Below are positions 26,502 to 34,767 of a stretch of DNA of 64,000 nt, in pieces. Position 1 is the stretch's first letter, and every line of letters starts with the position of its first letter. The position numbers were made by a program, and so were the translations under genes. This DNA comes from Pedobacter sp. JY14-1. GTDB taxonomy: Bacteria; Bacteroidota; Bacteroidia; Sphingobacteriales; Sphingobacteriaceae. The notes below the pieces were generated by a model that was not told the origin of the DNA, did not search any database, and saw only the letters and a list, made by a program, of their open reading frames with translations. The stretch is from positions 906,002-970,001 of the forward strand of contig NZ_JARJHU010000003.1 of assembly GCF_029269825.1 (NCBI RefSeq). Reading direction: 5' to 3'.

Positions 26502-27506
26502 TCAGGATTTAAATATGTTCATTCCGATGATGCCGTTCAGGATGATCCTCGAGTTCAGGGGCAGTTCCGCCCATTTCGGGCCATTAATATCGCTGCGCTC
26601 CATCAGCACTTCGTTTAAAATTGTTTTCTCTCCAAATGAGGCCAGGTAGAATTTGTCTTCCTGCCGGTCATAACGTACCTTCAGGTGTGGTGTGTTCACC
26701 CATTCCGAAGGAATCCTGAAGATGTCAGGCGCATTGCGCTCCTCTTCATCTCCGGATATGGTGATCTGTTCGTATTTCATGACAAACTCCAGTTTCTTAC
26801 CGGCATATGCCTTGTCGGGTATGGTGGTCTCAAACCTGGCCAGTACAGCAGATTGCTGTGCAGCGGTTGTTTTTTTTGCTCCCGCGGTTGTTTCTGTTTG
26901 CACCGGGGCAGCTTCCGGTGGCGCCGGTGGTGGTACGAGCTGATCATCCTGAAAAGGGATCTCATAATAGCCGTCACTGTAATAGATAAAGTCTTTCAGG
27001 ATATCATTGTTGATGTCAAAGGTCTGGGCCATCCCCGTCTGACGCGGAATGAATGTTACCCTGAGGTTTTCTTCCTTCTGGTGACTGTCGGGCAGGAGCT
27101 TACCGATAAAACCGATATCACCGGGCCTGTAGTCAGGGTGCGACACGAAGCGGAATACCCATTTGTTGCTGGCCGGCTCCACCTGTTTGCCGTTTTTGAT
27201 CTCCCTGTTCAGGATAGTGTAAAAATTCTTCACTGTTTCGTGTGCGATCAGGCCCAGTATGCCTTTTTTGTGGTCCATAAATTCCCTGTAATCGTCACCA
27301 TTCAGGCAAATGATGAACTCGTGGTAAAATACGACCCTTTGGGCAAAGGAGAGTTCTTCCAGTGACTTTTTAAATCCGTCAACAATGTATCTGTAGACCG
27401 TGTCCGGTTTCAGTTGTTTTGGTTTGCCCGATGATGATGTGCCTTCGTTGGTAAGGAACCAGTCCTGTATGCCAATACGCTGCCAGAAAGAGGGTTTTGT
27501 CGTCAT
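26502..27506 (-). CDS. Protein with degenerate FHA-like C-terminus; possible FhaA-type protein
   Basis: 334 residues, first gene of the operon. Residues ~50-160 contain FIICLNGDDYREFMDHKKG, which resembles the core strand-turn-helix of the FhaA N-terminal domain (DUF3662). After a P/T/A-rich linker (about 195-225) the C-terminal ~100 residues follow the strand order of an FHA domain: ITISGDEEERN, then PHLKVRYDRQEDKFYLASFG, then PLNSRIILNGIIGMNIF, compared with the true FHA protein in this operon. The phosphothreonine-binding Arg and Ser-Arg-x-His are missing, so it would not bind phosphothreonine in the usual way. Both domain names are inference from hand alignment. Position and tight packing tie it to the kinase/phosphatase/SEDS-PBP system. 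Confidence 0.55.
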   Translation of the reverse strand: MTTKPSFWQRIGIQDWFLTNEGTSSSGKPKQLKPDTVYRYIVDGFKKSLEELSFAQRVVFYHEFIICLNGDDYREFMDHKKGILGLIAHETVKNFYTILNREIKNGKQVEPASNKWVFRFVSHPDYRPGDIGFIGKLLPDSHQKEENLRVTFIPRQTGMAQTFDINNDILKDFIYYSDGYYEIPFQDDQLVPPPAPPEAAPVQTETTAGAKKTTAAQQSAVLARFETTIPDKAYAGKKLEFVMKYEQITISGDEEERNAPDIFRIPSEWVNTPHLKVRYDRQEDKFYLASFGEKTILNEVLMERSDINGPKWAELPLNSRIILNGIIGMNIFKS

Positions 27507-27572
27507 TGATCCGCTCAGGTAATAATCTGAAAAGTAATTTCTAAAGTATTCCTAAAGATAGAAAAACCAAAG

Positions 27573-27606
27573 CAAAGATGAATTGTTTTATGGCTGAGGT
27601 CTCAAA
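27573..27606 (-). promoter_or_regulatory. Candidate promoter of the kinase/SEDS-PBP operon
   Basis: Minus strand: TTTG (27603-27606), spacer of 22, CATCTTTG (27573-27580), one mismatch to TAnnTTTG. A second -7-like TATCTTTA is at 27553-27560. No other good candidate lies upstream of the 27506 start. Confidence 0.45.
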
Positions 27607-27705
27607 TCAAATTGGTCAGTATGTATTTAAGGGCATATTGATCTTTTAATTGATTTTTTTGTAGTGGGCGGCTTGCAAACAGCCGTCCGCTTTATTTTAA
27701 AAGTT

Positions 27706-28143
27706 TTATTCTTCTTCTTCCAGGAACTTTCTCAGCGACTCACCCAGGATGAAATTCCAGCCCGCGGTAAAGCTTTCCACAGCAAAATTAGGGTCATTAT
27801 CCGGGAAGCTCTCCAGTCCTTCATGGGTTAGCCTGACGGTGGTCGTTCCCGGGCCTTCCCCCATCAGTTCCCAGGTTACTACAGAGTAACCGTCATTATG
27901 TTCAGGATAGGTCCAGGTATGGCTGAGTCGATTAGGGGCATCGGCAGATAGTACTTCGCATCTGTGCAGGTACTGCACATTTTCGTCACCACCGGTAAAC
28001 TCAAACTGGAAACCGCTCTCAGGTTTGAACGCTTTAAGGTCAAAGTACCATTTCCTCATCTGGTCTTTTTCTGTGATGGCAGCCCATACCTTTTCGACAG
28101 GTACCGTGTAAGTGCGCTCTACGATCAGGGGTGATGTTTTCAT
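27706..28143 (-). CDS. SRPBCC/AHSA1 domain protein
   Basis: 145 residues of the START-like SRPBCC fold: TYTVPVEKVWAAITEKDQMRKWYFDLK at the N-terminus and FTAGWNFILGESLRKFLEEEE at the C-terminus, as in Aha1-like (AHSA1) proteins. These form a hydrophobic ligand pocket; the ligand is unknown. Many relatives sit next to ArsR regulators, but none is found here. A perfect inverted repeat with 10-base arms ends on its start codon, which suggests either an operator or an mRNA hairpin controlling translation. Confidence 0.85.
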   Translation of the reverse strand: MKTSPLIVERTYTVPVEKVWAAITEKDQMRKWYFDLKAFKPESGFQFEFTGGDENVQYLHRCEVLSADAPNRLSHTWTYPEHNDGYSVVTWELMGEGPGTTTVRLTHEGLESFPDNDPNFAVESFTAGWNFILGESLRKFLEEEE

Positions 28144-28168
28144 AGCTGTAAGATTAGGTTACAGCTAT
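28142..28168. promoter_or_regulatory. Perfect inverted repeat overlapping the SRPBCC start codon
   Basis: ATAGCTGTAA (28142-28151), 7-base loop, TTACAGCTAT (28159-28168). On the mRNA the stem closes with the first two bases of the AUG. Confidence 0.65.
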
Positions 28169-28265
28169 TATACGAAAAATTTTGCAACCAGGTATGACAA
28201 TACTGTTCCTGTGCCAACTCCGTAGAATTTATTATCTTTATAAAAACCTTATAAAAAGACATACT

Positions 28266-28823
28266 ATGCTTATTGCAGGAATTATCGCTGTCCTGGTGCT
28301 GATCTTCGGTATCGGAATTTACAACTCACTCATAAACAAGAAAAACCAGGTAACCAACGCCTTTTCGGCTATCGATGTAATGGTCAAGAAACGTTTTGAT
28401 CTGATCCCAAACCTTGTAGAAGTAGTGAAACAATACACCGGGCATGAGGCAGGTACGCTGGAAAAGATCACGGAACTAAGGGGCAGGGCAATATCACCTG
28501 TTGCAACAGAAGGCGATAAGCTTGCGCTTGATCAGCAGATTGGTGCGGCGGTGAAGGGCCTGATGGTCAGTGTGGAGAATTATCCGGAGCTGAAGGCAAA
28601 TACTAATTTTCTCAACCTGCAGTCGACCTGGACGGAAAGCGAAGAACAGATTGCTGCTGCGCGCAGGAATTACAACGCCACTGTGACGAGTTATAACAAT
28701 GCAGTGATGCAGTTCCCCGGAAATATGTTTGCCGGTATGCTCGGTTACGTGCCCATGCCCGTGCTGGCGGCTTCTGAACAGGAGCGGGCGAACATCAGTG
28801 CTAAAGAACTTTTCAACAGCTAA
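28266..28823 (+). CDS. LemA family protein
   Basis: 185 residues from ATG 28266; the frame is open further upstream but those residues are not LemA-like. One N-terminal transmembrane helix (MLIAGIIAVLVLIFGIGIYN) leads to the LemA coiled-coil: KNQVTNAFSAIDVMVKKRFDLIPNLVEVVKQY, then LQSTWTESEEQIAAARRNYNATVTSYNNAV. LemA proteins face the outside of the inner membrane and their function is not settled. A -7-like box TATCTTTA is at 28233-28240. The DUF3137 gene follows after 17 bases, a common pairing. Confidence 0.93.
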   Translation: MLIAGIIAVLVLIFGIGIYNSLINKKNQVTNAFSAIDVMVKKRFDLIPNLVEVVKQYTGHEAGTLEKITELRGRAISPVATEGDKLALDQQIGAAVKGLMVSVENYPELKANTNFLNLQSTWTESEEQIAAARRNYNATVTSYNNAVMQFPGNMFAGMLGYVPMPVLAASEQERANISAKELFNS

Positions 28824-28840
28824 GTTTCAGATACTGTTGA

Positions 28841-29797
28841 ATGGAAGCGTTTTTTGTGCAGGATCCTTCAGTTAGTACTGCGCTTAATGAACTGGAACTG
28901 ACCAGGAAGTATATTGCCAGAATGAACATACAGGGCATTGCCTGTATTGCTCTGGCGGTACTGGTTTTTATAGCAGGGAATAGTTTTGCAGGTGTCGAAA
29001 TAGGCGTGGTGCTGGGTTTATGTGCCCTGATACCGGGTATAGTTTTTCTGAGCAGGGCGGGAAGCAGGTCAGGAGCATATAAATCCGGTTTTAAGCAAAA
29101 GGTAATCGGTGCGGCACTCACCAGGATGGACAGCAGCCTGAGCATGCAGCCGGATCAGGGGATACCAGAGCACGAGTTTGTCAGTTCCCGGTTGTTCGTT
29201 ACCGAGCCTGACCGCTACAATGCTGAAGACCTGGTAGTGGGAAAGGCAGGGAAAACCGGGTTTTATTTTTCTGAGGTACATGCAGAATATAAGACGGAGG
29301 TAAGGACCAAGAACGGAACGCGGACGGAATGGCATGATATTTTGAGCGGAATCGTTTTCTGTGCTGACTTTAATAAAGATTTCAGGGGTTTTACGGTAGT
29401 ACGCCCGCAGGACATAGGCTCGAAGCTGGGCGGATGGTTTTCTAAGCATGTATTTTCTTTTGGTAGCAATGACGTGGTGGAACTGGAAAATGAGGCATTC
29501 AGTAAGCTGTTTATCACACATAGTACAGACCAGGTGGAAGCCAGGTATATCCTTACACCGGCATTGATGGAGCGTATCTGTAAGTTGAACGAACTGTGCG
29601 CCTATACGGTTTCCTTGTCTTTCATAGATTCCAGGATGTATATTGCTTTCCCGCTGGACAGAAATTATTTTGAGCCGCCTGTCTTCACAAGTTTGCTGAA
29701 ACCAGGTATTCTTGACCATGATCTGAACATACTCCGCTTTATGTACAATATCGTTAAGGATCTGGATCTCAATACCAGGATCTGGACCAAACAGTAG
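28841..29797 (+). CDS. DUF3137 family membrane protein
   Basis: 318 residues. Two adjacent hydrophobic helices near the N-terminus (IACIALAVLVFIAGNSF and IGVVLGLCALIPGIVFLSRAG) are followed by a cytosolic domain with IVFCADFNKDFRGFTVVRPQD and RYILTPALMERICKL, patterns of DUF3137. The family has no known function but is repeatedly found beside lemA, as here, so the two probably work together at the membrane. Confidence 0.82.
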   Translation: MEAFFVQDPSVSTALNELELTRKYIARMNIQGIACIALAVLVFIAGNSFAGVEIGVVLGLCALIPGIVFLSRAGSRSGAYKSGFKQKVIGAALTRMDSSLSMQPDQGIPEHEFVSSRLFVTEPDRYNAEDLVVGKAGKTGFYFSEVHAEYKTEVRTKNGTRTEWHDILSGIVFCADFNKDFRGFTVVRPQDIGSKLGGWFSKHVFSFGSNDVVELENEAFSKLFITHSTDQVEARYILTPALMERICKLNELCAYTVSLSFIDSRMYIAFPLDRNYFEPPVFTSLLKPGILDHDLNILRFMYNIVKDLDLNTRIWTKQ

Positions 29798-29867
29798 ACA
29801 AAGCCGCAGTAGTTTCCAGTCCTGCAATGAGAAGGCGTTTAGTGATTGTGCAGGAAAAGCCCTATTT

Positions 29868-30842
29868 TTGCAAAAAAAGAATAAGGCATTGGGAACATTA
29901 CTGGATACGGGTATTAAAGGCTATAACAACTACGGGACACACCTGAAGGAAAAATATAAGGGACAAAGGGTGTTTAAGGCCATCGTGGACGGAGGTTTTA
30001 CCTGTCCCAACCGTGATGGCAGCAAGGGATATGGCGGTTGTACGTATTGTAATGTAGACTCCTTTACCCCTGAAACTGCCCGCAAACTGCCTACGCTGCG
30101 TGAGCAGCTGACAGAGAACATGGAGCGGGGACGTAATTTGTACAAAGCCGATAAGTTCATTGTCTATTTCCAGCCCAATACCAATACCTACGCACCGGCA
30201 CATTATCTGAAGATGATGTACGACGAGGCTTTGTCGGTAAATACAGAAGATATTGTTGGGCTTGCGGTGGGTACCCGCCCGGATTGTATCGATGCTGAAA
30301 AGATCGCCTTGCTGGAAAGCTATACCGACCGTTTTCATGTAGATCTGGAAATGGGTATGGAATCTATTTACGACGAAACGCTGGACCAGATCAACAGGGG
30401 CTGCAGCCACGGTGAATTCGTAGCCGCGGTGAAGCTGCTGGAAAACAGCAAGCTAGATCTTTGTGTACATACGATTTTCGGATTCCCTAATGAAACCGAG
30501 GAGATGATGCTCGGGTATATCCATGAGATCAACCGTTTTCCGCAGATCAAATTCGTGAAATTTCACCATCTCCATATCGTGGAAGGTTCGATTATGGGTG
30601 TAAAATACAAGCGTCAGCCGTTTAAGCTCTTTACCCTGGAGGAATATACCGATCTGCTTTGCAGGGCCATTCCCTTGCTGAGGCCAGATATCGTGATCCA
30701 GCGCCTGTTTGGCGTGTCTGACTGGGATCTGCTGATTGCCCCCAAGTGGGGGCTTCCGAAATCGGCAGTGCAGACTTATATCGACAAGGAGATCGAGCGC
30801 CGCGGTATCGTGCAGGGCTCGGCTTACCGCCCTGGTCTATAG
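29868..30842 (+). CDS. TIGR01212 family radical SAM protein
   Basis: About 324 residues. Radical SAM signature CPNRDGSKGYGGCTYCN (Cys-x(n)-Cys-x2-Cys, spacing typical of the TIGR01212/Elp3-like group), then YFQPNTNTYAP, GTRPDCIDAEK and HTIFGFPNETEEMMLGYI. Such proteins carry a 4Fe-4S cluster and use SAM; the substrate is unknown, though tRNA modification is often suggested. The start is uncertain: the frame begins at a TTG that lies inside a perfect -7 box (TATTTTTG, about 29864-29871), so the true start may be the TTG near 29889 (MGTLLDTGIKGYNNYG). Its stop and that of the convergent next gene together form CTATAG. Confidence 0.88.
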   Translation: MQKKNKALGTLLDTGIKGYNNYGTHLKEKYKGQRVFKAIVDGGFTCPNRDGSKGYGGCTYCNVDSFTPETARKLPTLREQLTENMERGRNLYKADKFIVYFQPNTNTYAPAHYLKMMYDEALSVNTEDIVGLAVGTRPDCIDAEKIALLESYTDRFHVDLEMGMESIYDETLDQINRGCSHGEFVAAVKLLENSKLDLCVHTIFGFPNETEEMMLGYIHEINRFPQIKFVKFHHLHIVEGSIMGVKYKRQPFKLFTLEEYTDLLCRAIPLLRPDIVIQRLFGVSDWDLLIAPKWGLPKSAVQTYIDKEIERRGIVQGSAYRPGL

Positions 30843-31304
30843 TGTGCCGAACAGTTCGGTAATCTTTCTTTTCCTGTATTCAAATACATTCCTGAGCTTA
30901 GCCGCTATGAGGAGATTGTTGGCCAATGTACCGATCGGGCCTAATGGTAAACCGTAGGTAACGATGTCTTTCATTTCTGTTCCCCCCTGAATTTCCCGGA
31001 AGTGGTGCTGATGGTGCCAGAATTTATACGGGCCGAAGCGCTGCTCGTCCACGAAATACTTTCCTTCTGCTACATGGGTTATTTCTGTCATCCAATCCAG
31101 TTTTATTCCTAGTAGCGGCGATACCTTATAGGTGATCAGCATACCCGGATACATTTTGCTAACCATTGATGGTTTTGAAGTGACGGTGAAGGCCATGTCT
31201 TCCGGGGTGATCTTCGCCAGGTTCAGGGGAGAAGAAAAGAAATCCCATGCTTCTGCAGTGGATACAGGTATGTTTTGCAGGTATTCGAGCTGATATGATC
31301 TCAT
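30837..31304 (-). CDS. SRPBCC family protein (polyketide cyclase/START-like)
   Basis: 155 residues. The opening MRSYQLEYLQNIPVSTAEAW, FFSSPLNLAKITPEDM and the closing part FWHHQHHFREIQGGTEMKDIVTYGLP fit the ligand-binding SRPBCC group seen in many Bacteroidota. Ligand and function are unknown. Different from the AHSA1 protein 3 kb upstream. Its stop TAG lies back to back with the TAG of the convergent radical SAM gene, so there is no room for a terminator between them. Confidence 0.8.
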   Translation of the reverse strand: MRSYQLEYLQNIPVSTAEAWDFFSSPLNLAKITPEDMAFTVTSKPSMVSKMYPGMLITYKVSPLLGIKLDWMTEITHVAEGKYFVDEQRFGPYKFWHHQHHFREIQGGTEMKDIVTYGLPLGPIGTLANNLLIAAKLRNVFEYRKRKITELFGTL

Positions 31305-31590
31305 ATAGTATATAACGTATAGACTGGAAGACGAATATAGAAATCATCTGCGTTTGTGTGATTTTTATTTTTTCATCGAAAAAATGGTAATTTTTTAGGT
31401 TTTTGGTGTTTTTTGTAAAAAATAAGTCTTGTTTTTATCTGCAATTCATGTTTTTTGACCTAAAAATTGGTTTAAAACATATATTTTTTAAAAATGTTTT
31501 TGAAAAAATGATGAAAGTTGAAATTTATTCCATAGTTTTATCAAAAAATTAAGTAAAACAAATTTAAAAACTAATTAAACCACACAAATT
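31305..31590. other. Very A/T-rich leader region of amt
   Basis: 286 bases with no open frame of note, rich in homopolymeric A and T blocks. A -7-like TAGTTTTA is at 31533-31540 but no -33 box at the right distance. No sigma-54 box (GG-N10-GC) was found. Likely the control region of amt. Confidence 0.5.
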
Positions 31591-32952
31591 ATGGCAAAAG
31601 TTCTATTTAAACAGTGGGGCCCCTTCGCAATTCTGATGATTGTTGCGGTAATGGCTCTTTTTATTCCGCTGCTTCCAAACTTTGATGATGGAAAATACAG
31701 CGCACCGGACATCGCATTCATTCTGATTGCTTCTGCACTCGTATTTTTAATGACTCCGGGTCTGGCGTTTTTCTATGGTGGTATGGTACACCGTAAAAAC
31801 ATCCTCTCGACCATGATCAAAAGTGTGGTTGCTGCGGGGGTAGTTACCGTACTCTGGGTAGTTGTTGGCTTTAGCCTCGCTTTTGGTGATACCATCGGCG
31901 GATTTGTCGGCAACCCTAAAACTTTTTTCTTCTTTCAGGGTGTAAACTCCGGACCGGCCTGGGGCACCATTCCGCTGTCGCTGTTTGCAGTGTTTCAGCT
32001 GATGTTTGCGATCATTACGCCAGGGCTGGTTGTTGGTGCGGTAGCTGAGCGTATCCGCTTCACTTCATACATCCTCTTTATCGTCCTGTTCTCGCTGCTC
32101 GTTTATTCTCCGCTGGCACACTGGACCTGGAGCGCTGATGGTATGCTGTTCAAAATGGGCGTACTTGACTTTGCCGGTGGTACTGTTGTACACATTTCGG
32201 CGGGTATGGCAGCACTTGCTGGTGCATTGGTACTGAAACGCAGGAAGTCGCACATGGAGCACAAAGAGGTTCCTCCTGCAAACATTCCTTATGTGCTGAT
32301 CGGTACCGGCCTGCTTTGGTTCGGATGGTTTGGCTTCAACGCCGGATCGGCACTGGGCGCTAACGCACTGGCGGTATCTGCGTTCCTGACTACCAATATG
32401 GCTGCCGGCGCTGCAGGTCTTTCCTGGATGTTCTTTGATGTGGCACGCGGTAAAAAGCCTTCTGTACTTGGATTCTGTATCGGTGCGGTAGTAGGTCTTG
32501 TGGCGGTTACGCCTGCAGCCGGTTTTGTGAGCATTCCTTCGAGTATCTTCATTGGTGTCGTTGCCGCGGTGATTTCTAACCTTGTCGTTGCCTGGAAACA
32601 AAAGACCAGCCTGGACGATACGCTGGACGTATTCCCTTGCCACGGTGTTGGCGGTATCGTAGGTATGTTGCTTACTGGTGTACTGGCTACAAAAACTGTT
32701 AACCCTGCCGGTGCCGACGGGCTGCTTTACGGCAATCCTGAGTTCTTCTTTACCCAGTTGAAGGGTATGCTGATCTCGGTAGTATTCAGCTTTGTGATGT
32801 CGTTCATCGTATTTAAGATTGTTAACCTGGTGCAGCCGATCCGTGTATCTGAGGAGGAAGAAGAAGAAGGTCTGGATGCTACGCAGCACAATGAGAAATA
32901 TGTTCAGGGTACACTGATCGTTGCCGGTCAGGAAGTTGAGAACACTTTTTAA
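31591..32952 (+). CDS. amt: Ammonium transporter, Amt family
   Basis: 453 residues with 11 hydrophobic helices. Moves ammonium across the inner membrane as a trimer. Signatures: FIPLLPNFDDG, LVFLMTPGLAFFYGGMVHRKNILSTM, SPLAHWTWSADG, LDFAGGTVVHISAGMAALAGAL and DDTLDVFPCHGVGGIVGML with the two pore histidines. The cytosolic tail is acidic (EEEEEEG). PII protein (GlnK), which usually regulates Amt and is often encoded beside it, is absent from this window. A predicted outer-membrane porin gene follows after 69 bases. Confidence 0.96.
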   Translation: MAKVLFKQWGPFAILMIVAVMALFIPLLPNFDDGKYSAPDIAFILIASALVFLMTPGLAFFYGGMVHRKNILSTMIKSVVAAGVVTVLWVVVGFSLAFGDTIGGFVGNPKTFFFFQGVNSGPAWGTIPLSLFAVFQLMFAIITPGLVVGAVAERIRFTSYILFIVLFSLLVYSPLAHWTWSADGMLFKMGVLDFAGGTVVHISAGMAALAGALVLKRRKSHMEHKEVPPANIPYVLIGTGLLWFGWFGFNAGSALGANALAVSAFLTTNMAAGAAGLSWMFFDVARGKKPSVLGFCIGAVVGLVAVTPAAGFVSIPSSIFIGVVAAVISNLVVAWKQKTSLDDTLDVFPCHGVGGIVGMLLTGVLATKTVNPAGADGLLYGNPEFFFTQLKGMLISVVFSFVMSFIVFKIVNLVQPIRVSEEEEEEGLDATQHNEKYVQGTLIVAGQEVENTF

Positions 32953-33021
32953 TCTTACAGATAATCAACCTAAACCAAACCAACCAAAACCAAACTAAAT
33001 TTCAACCTCAAACCTAAATTT

Positions 33022-34038
33022 ATGAAACTGAAATCAATACTGACCGTCGCGTTCCTGTCAACTGTATCTGCATCTTTCGCTCAGGAAGCAGAAGCACCAC
33101 TGCAAATCTCAGGTTCGGCCGACGCTTATTACAAGTACGACTTCTCCAAGCATGCGAACATTCCAACCAGTTTCGCAAGTGACCAGAACTCCGTTTCACT
33201 GGGTATGATTGACCTCGCGCTGAAAAAGACTACTGGTAAGGCCTCCTTTGTTGGTGAGATTTCCTTTGGTCCGCGGGGACAGGGGCAATCGATCCTGCCA
33301 GAGGGCGGTGAATCGTTTCACATCCAGAACTTGTATGCTTCCTATGCATTTACCGATAAGTTTAGCATGACTGCAGGTTTTATGGGTACGTTTATCGGGT
33401 ATGAGGTGATCGCTCCGACCGGTAACTTCAACTATTCGACTTCTTACCTGTTCACCAACGGTCCTTTCCAGAATGCGGGTCTGAAGGCTTCTTATGCCTT
33501 TACAGACAAAGTAAGCCTGATGCTGGGGGTGTTTAACGACTGGAATGTGTACACCGACCTTAACGGGGTCTCGCATTTCGGCGGACAGCTGACCGTGAGC
33601 CCTGTAGAAGGCTGGACTGCTTACCTGAACTTCCTGACCGGAAAGTCTGTAGGCGTAGCCGGAACAGGTACCATATTTGACCTGACCACAGCTTACCAGA
33701 TTTCTGAAAAGTTCAAACTGGGACTGAATGCGGCTGACTACTCGGTTACCGATGACAACGGCGGATATATAGGCGCTGCTTTATACCCACAGTATGCTTT
33801 CACGCCATCTTTTGGTCTGGGCCTGAGAGGAGAATACTTTAATTGGAAAGGCGCTCAGGGGGCTGATGACGAAAAAGTTGCTGCTGTTACCTTGTCTGCT
33901 AACGTAAAGGCAGGAGGGCTTACCTTCATTCCTGAAGTGCGTTTCGACAATGCTTCTGCAGAGATGTTCTCGAAAACAAACGGAGACCCTACTAAGAAGG
34001 CTTCGCAGTTCTCACTGGCATTTGTATATGCCTTCTGA
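33022..34038 (+). CDS. Outer-membrane porin, BBP2/OmpL-like
   Basis: 338 residues. Signal peptide ending in ASFA before QEAEAPLQ. The mature protein is a run of short amphipathic strands (LQISGSADAYYKYDF, IQNLYASYAFTDKFSMTAGF, GLKASYAFTDKVSLMLGVFND) and ends in FSLAFVYAF, the C-terminal aromatic expected for barrels handled by BAM. Family resemblance is to the putative beta-barrel porin-2 group. Placed in one operon with amt, so it may let ammonium or another nitrogen compound through the outer membrane; this is inference. The leader between the genes is almost free of G and repeats AACCAAAC. Confidence 0.78.
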   Translation: MKLKSILTVAFLSTVSASFAQEAEAPLQISGSADAYYKYDFSKHANIPTSFASDQNSVSLGMIDLALKKTTGKASFVGEISFGPRGQGQSILPEGGESFHIQNLYASYAFTDKFSMTAGFMGTFIGYEVIAPTGNFNYSTSYLFTNGPFQNAGLKASYAFTDKVSLMLGVFNDWNVYTDLNGVSHFGGQLTVSPVEGWTAYLNFLTGKSVGVAGTGTIFDLTTAYQISEKFKLGLNAADYSVTDDNGGYIGAALYPQYAFTPSFGLGLRGEYFNWKGAQGADDEKVAAVTLSANVKAGGLTFIPEVRFDNASAEMFSKTNGDPTKKASQFSLAFVYAF

Positions 34039-34092
34039 TAACTGAATGTAACTTATTATTCAAAAAAACTGGACTTTATTTTTTAAATTTAG

Positions 34093-34123
34093 GGCTGTCA
34101 GAGATGATCTGGCAGCCTTTTTT
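34093..34123 (+). terminator. Terminator of the amt-porin operon
   Basis: GGCTGTCAGA (34093-34102), loop GATGA, TCTGGCAGCC (34108-34117) with one G-T pair, then six T. Confidence 0.88.
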
Positions 34124-34156
34124 ATCAGATTGCTAACCCCCTTAATCATTTTCCAA

Positions 34157-34753
34157 ATGAACAGATTAATGAAGATGAGATTGTTCCTGGCTTTAACTTT
34201 TTGTTCGGTAACGGCAGTTGCCATGGCCCAGGAAAAGGTCCTGCCGGTTGATGAAACGGGGCTTTATACCTTTATGGACGTGGCAGAAGTCAAGGGGTTT
34301 TCAAAAAAGACGCTTGCGGCCAATATGCGTCAGTTTCTGGAAAACAATGCTAAAATGCTGAAACCGGAAGCAGAGGAGGGTGATTCTGTATTTACTGCCA
34401 AAGGGAGGATGATCATCCATAAAGGCAGTTCGGCAATCGGTCATCCGTCTGCAGCGGCGAGCTATACTTTTTCGGTCGCGTTACGTGAGGGAAAATACCG
34501 GCTGCTGATGACTGGGTTTGTGGTTACTCCTTATGAACGGGACCGGTATGGCAATTTTGTACCTACCGCCGTGAGTACTCCGCTGGAAAGGATGCCCGAT
34601 GCACTGAGTAAGCCTACCTGGACGGCCAATATGGCTTTTATTACAGCGCAGTGCCGGAAAATTGCTGATCAGTTAAAACAACGCATGGGTGAAACTCAGT
34701 CTGAGGCAAAGCCCGGTGCCAAAAAGCCAGTCGCTATTTCTACCAAATGGTAG
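34157..34753 (+). CDS. Secreted DUF4468-like protein
   Basis: 198 residues from ATG 34157 (the frame is open from a TTG at 34130). Signal peptide with cleavage likely after VAMA, before QEKVLPVDETG. The mature part holds FSKKTLAANMRQFLENNAKML and SYTFSVALREGKYRLLMTGFVVTP, close to the pattern of DUF4468 (a TBP-like fold in Bacteroidota); I give this as likely, not sure. The tail is basic. Function unknown. A strong terminator separates it from the amt-porin operon. Confidence 0.65.
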   Translation: MNRLMKMRLFLALTFCSVTAVAMAQEKVLPVDETGLYTFMDVAEVKGFSKKTLAANMRQFLENNAKMLKPEAEEGDSVFTAKGRMIIHKGSSAIGHPSAAASYTFSVALREGKYRLLMTGFVVTPYERDRYGNFVPTAVSTPLERMPDALSKPTWTANMAFITAQCRKIADQLKQRMGETQSEAKPGAKKPVAISTKW

Positions 34754-34767
34754 CCGGGAAGTGCCTG

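Noticed and set aside
27662..27692. Terminator of the SRPBCC/AHSA1 gene
   Set aside because: A hairpin (CGGCT...AGCCG) is present, but on the minus strand it is followed by an A-run, not a T-run, so it does not fit termination of that gene.
32065..32889. 274-codon minus-strand open frame inside amt
   Set aside because: Antisense of amt; His/Arg/Thr-rich nonsense composition.
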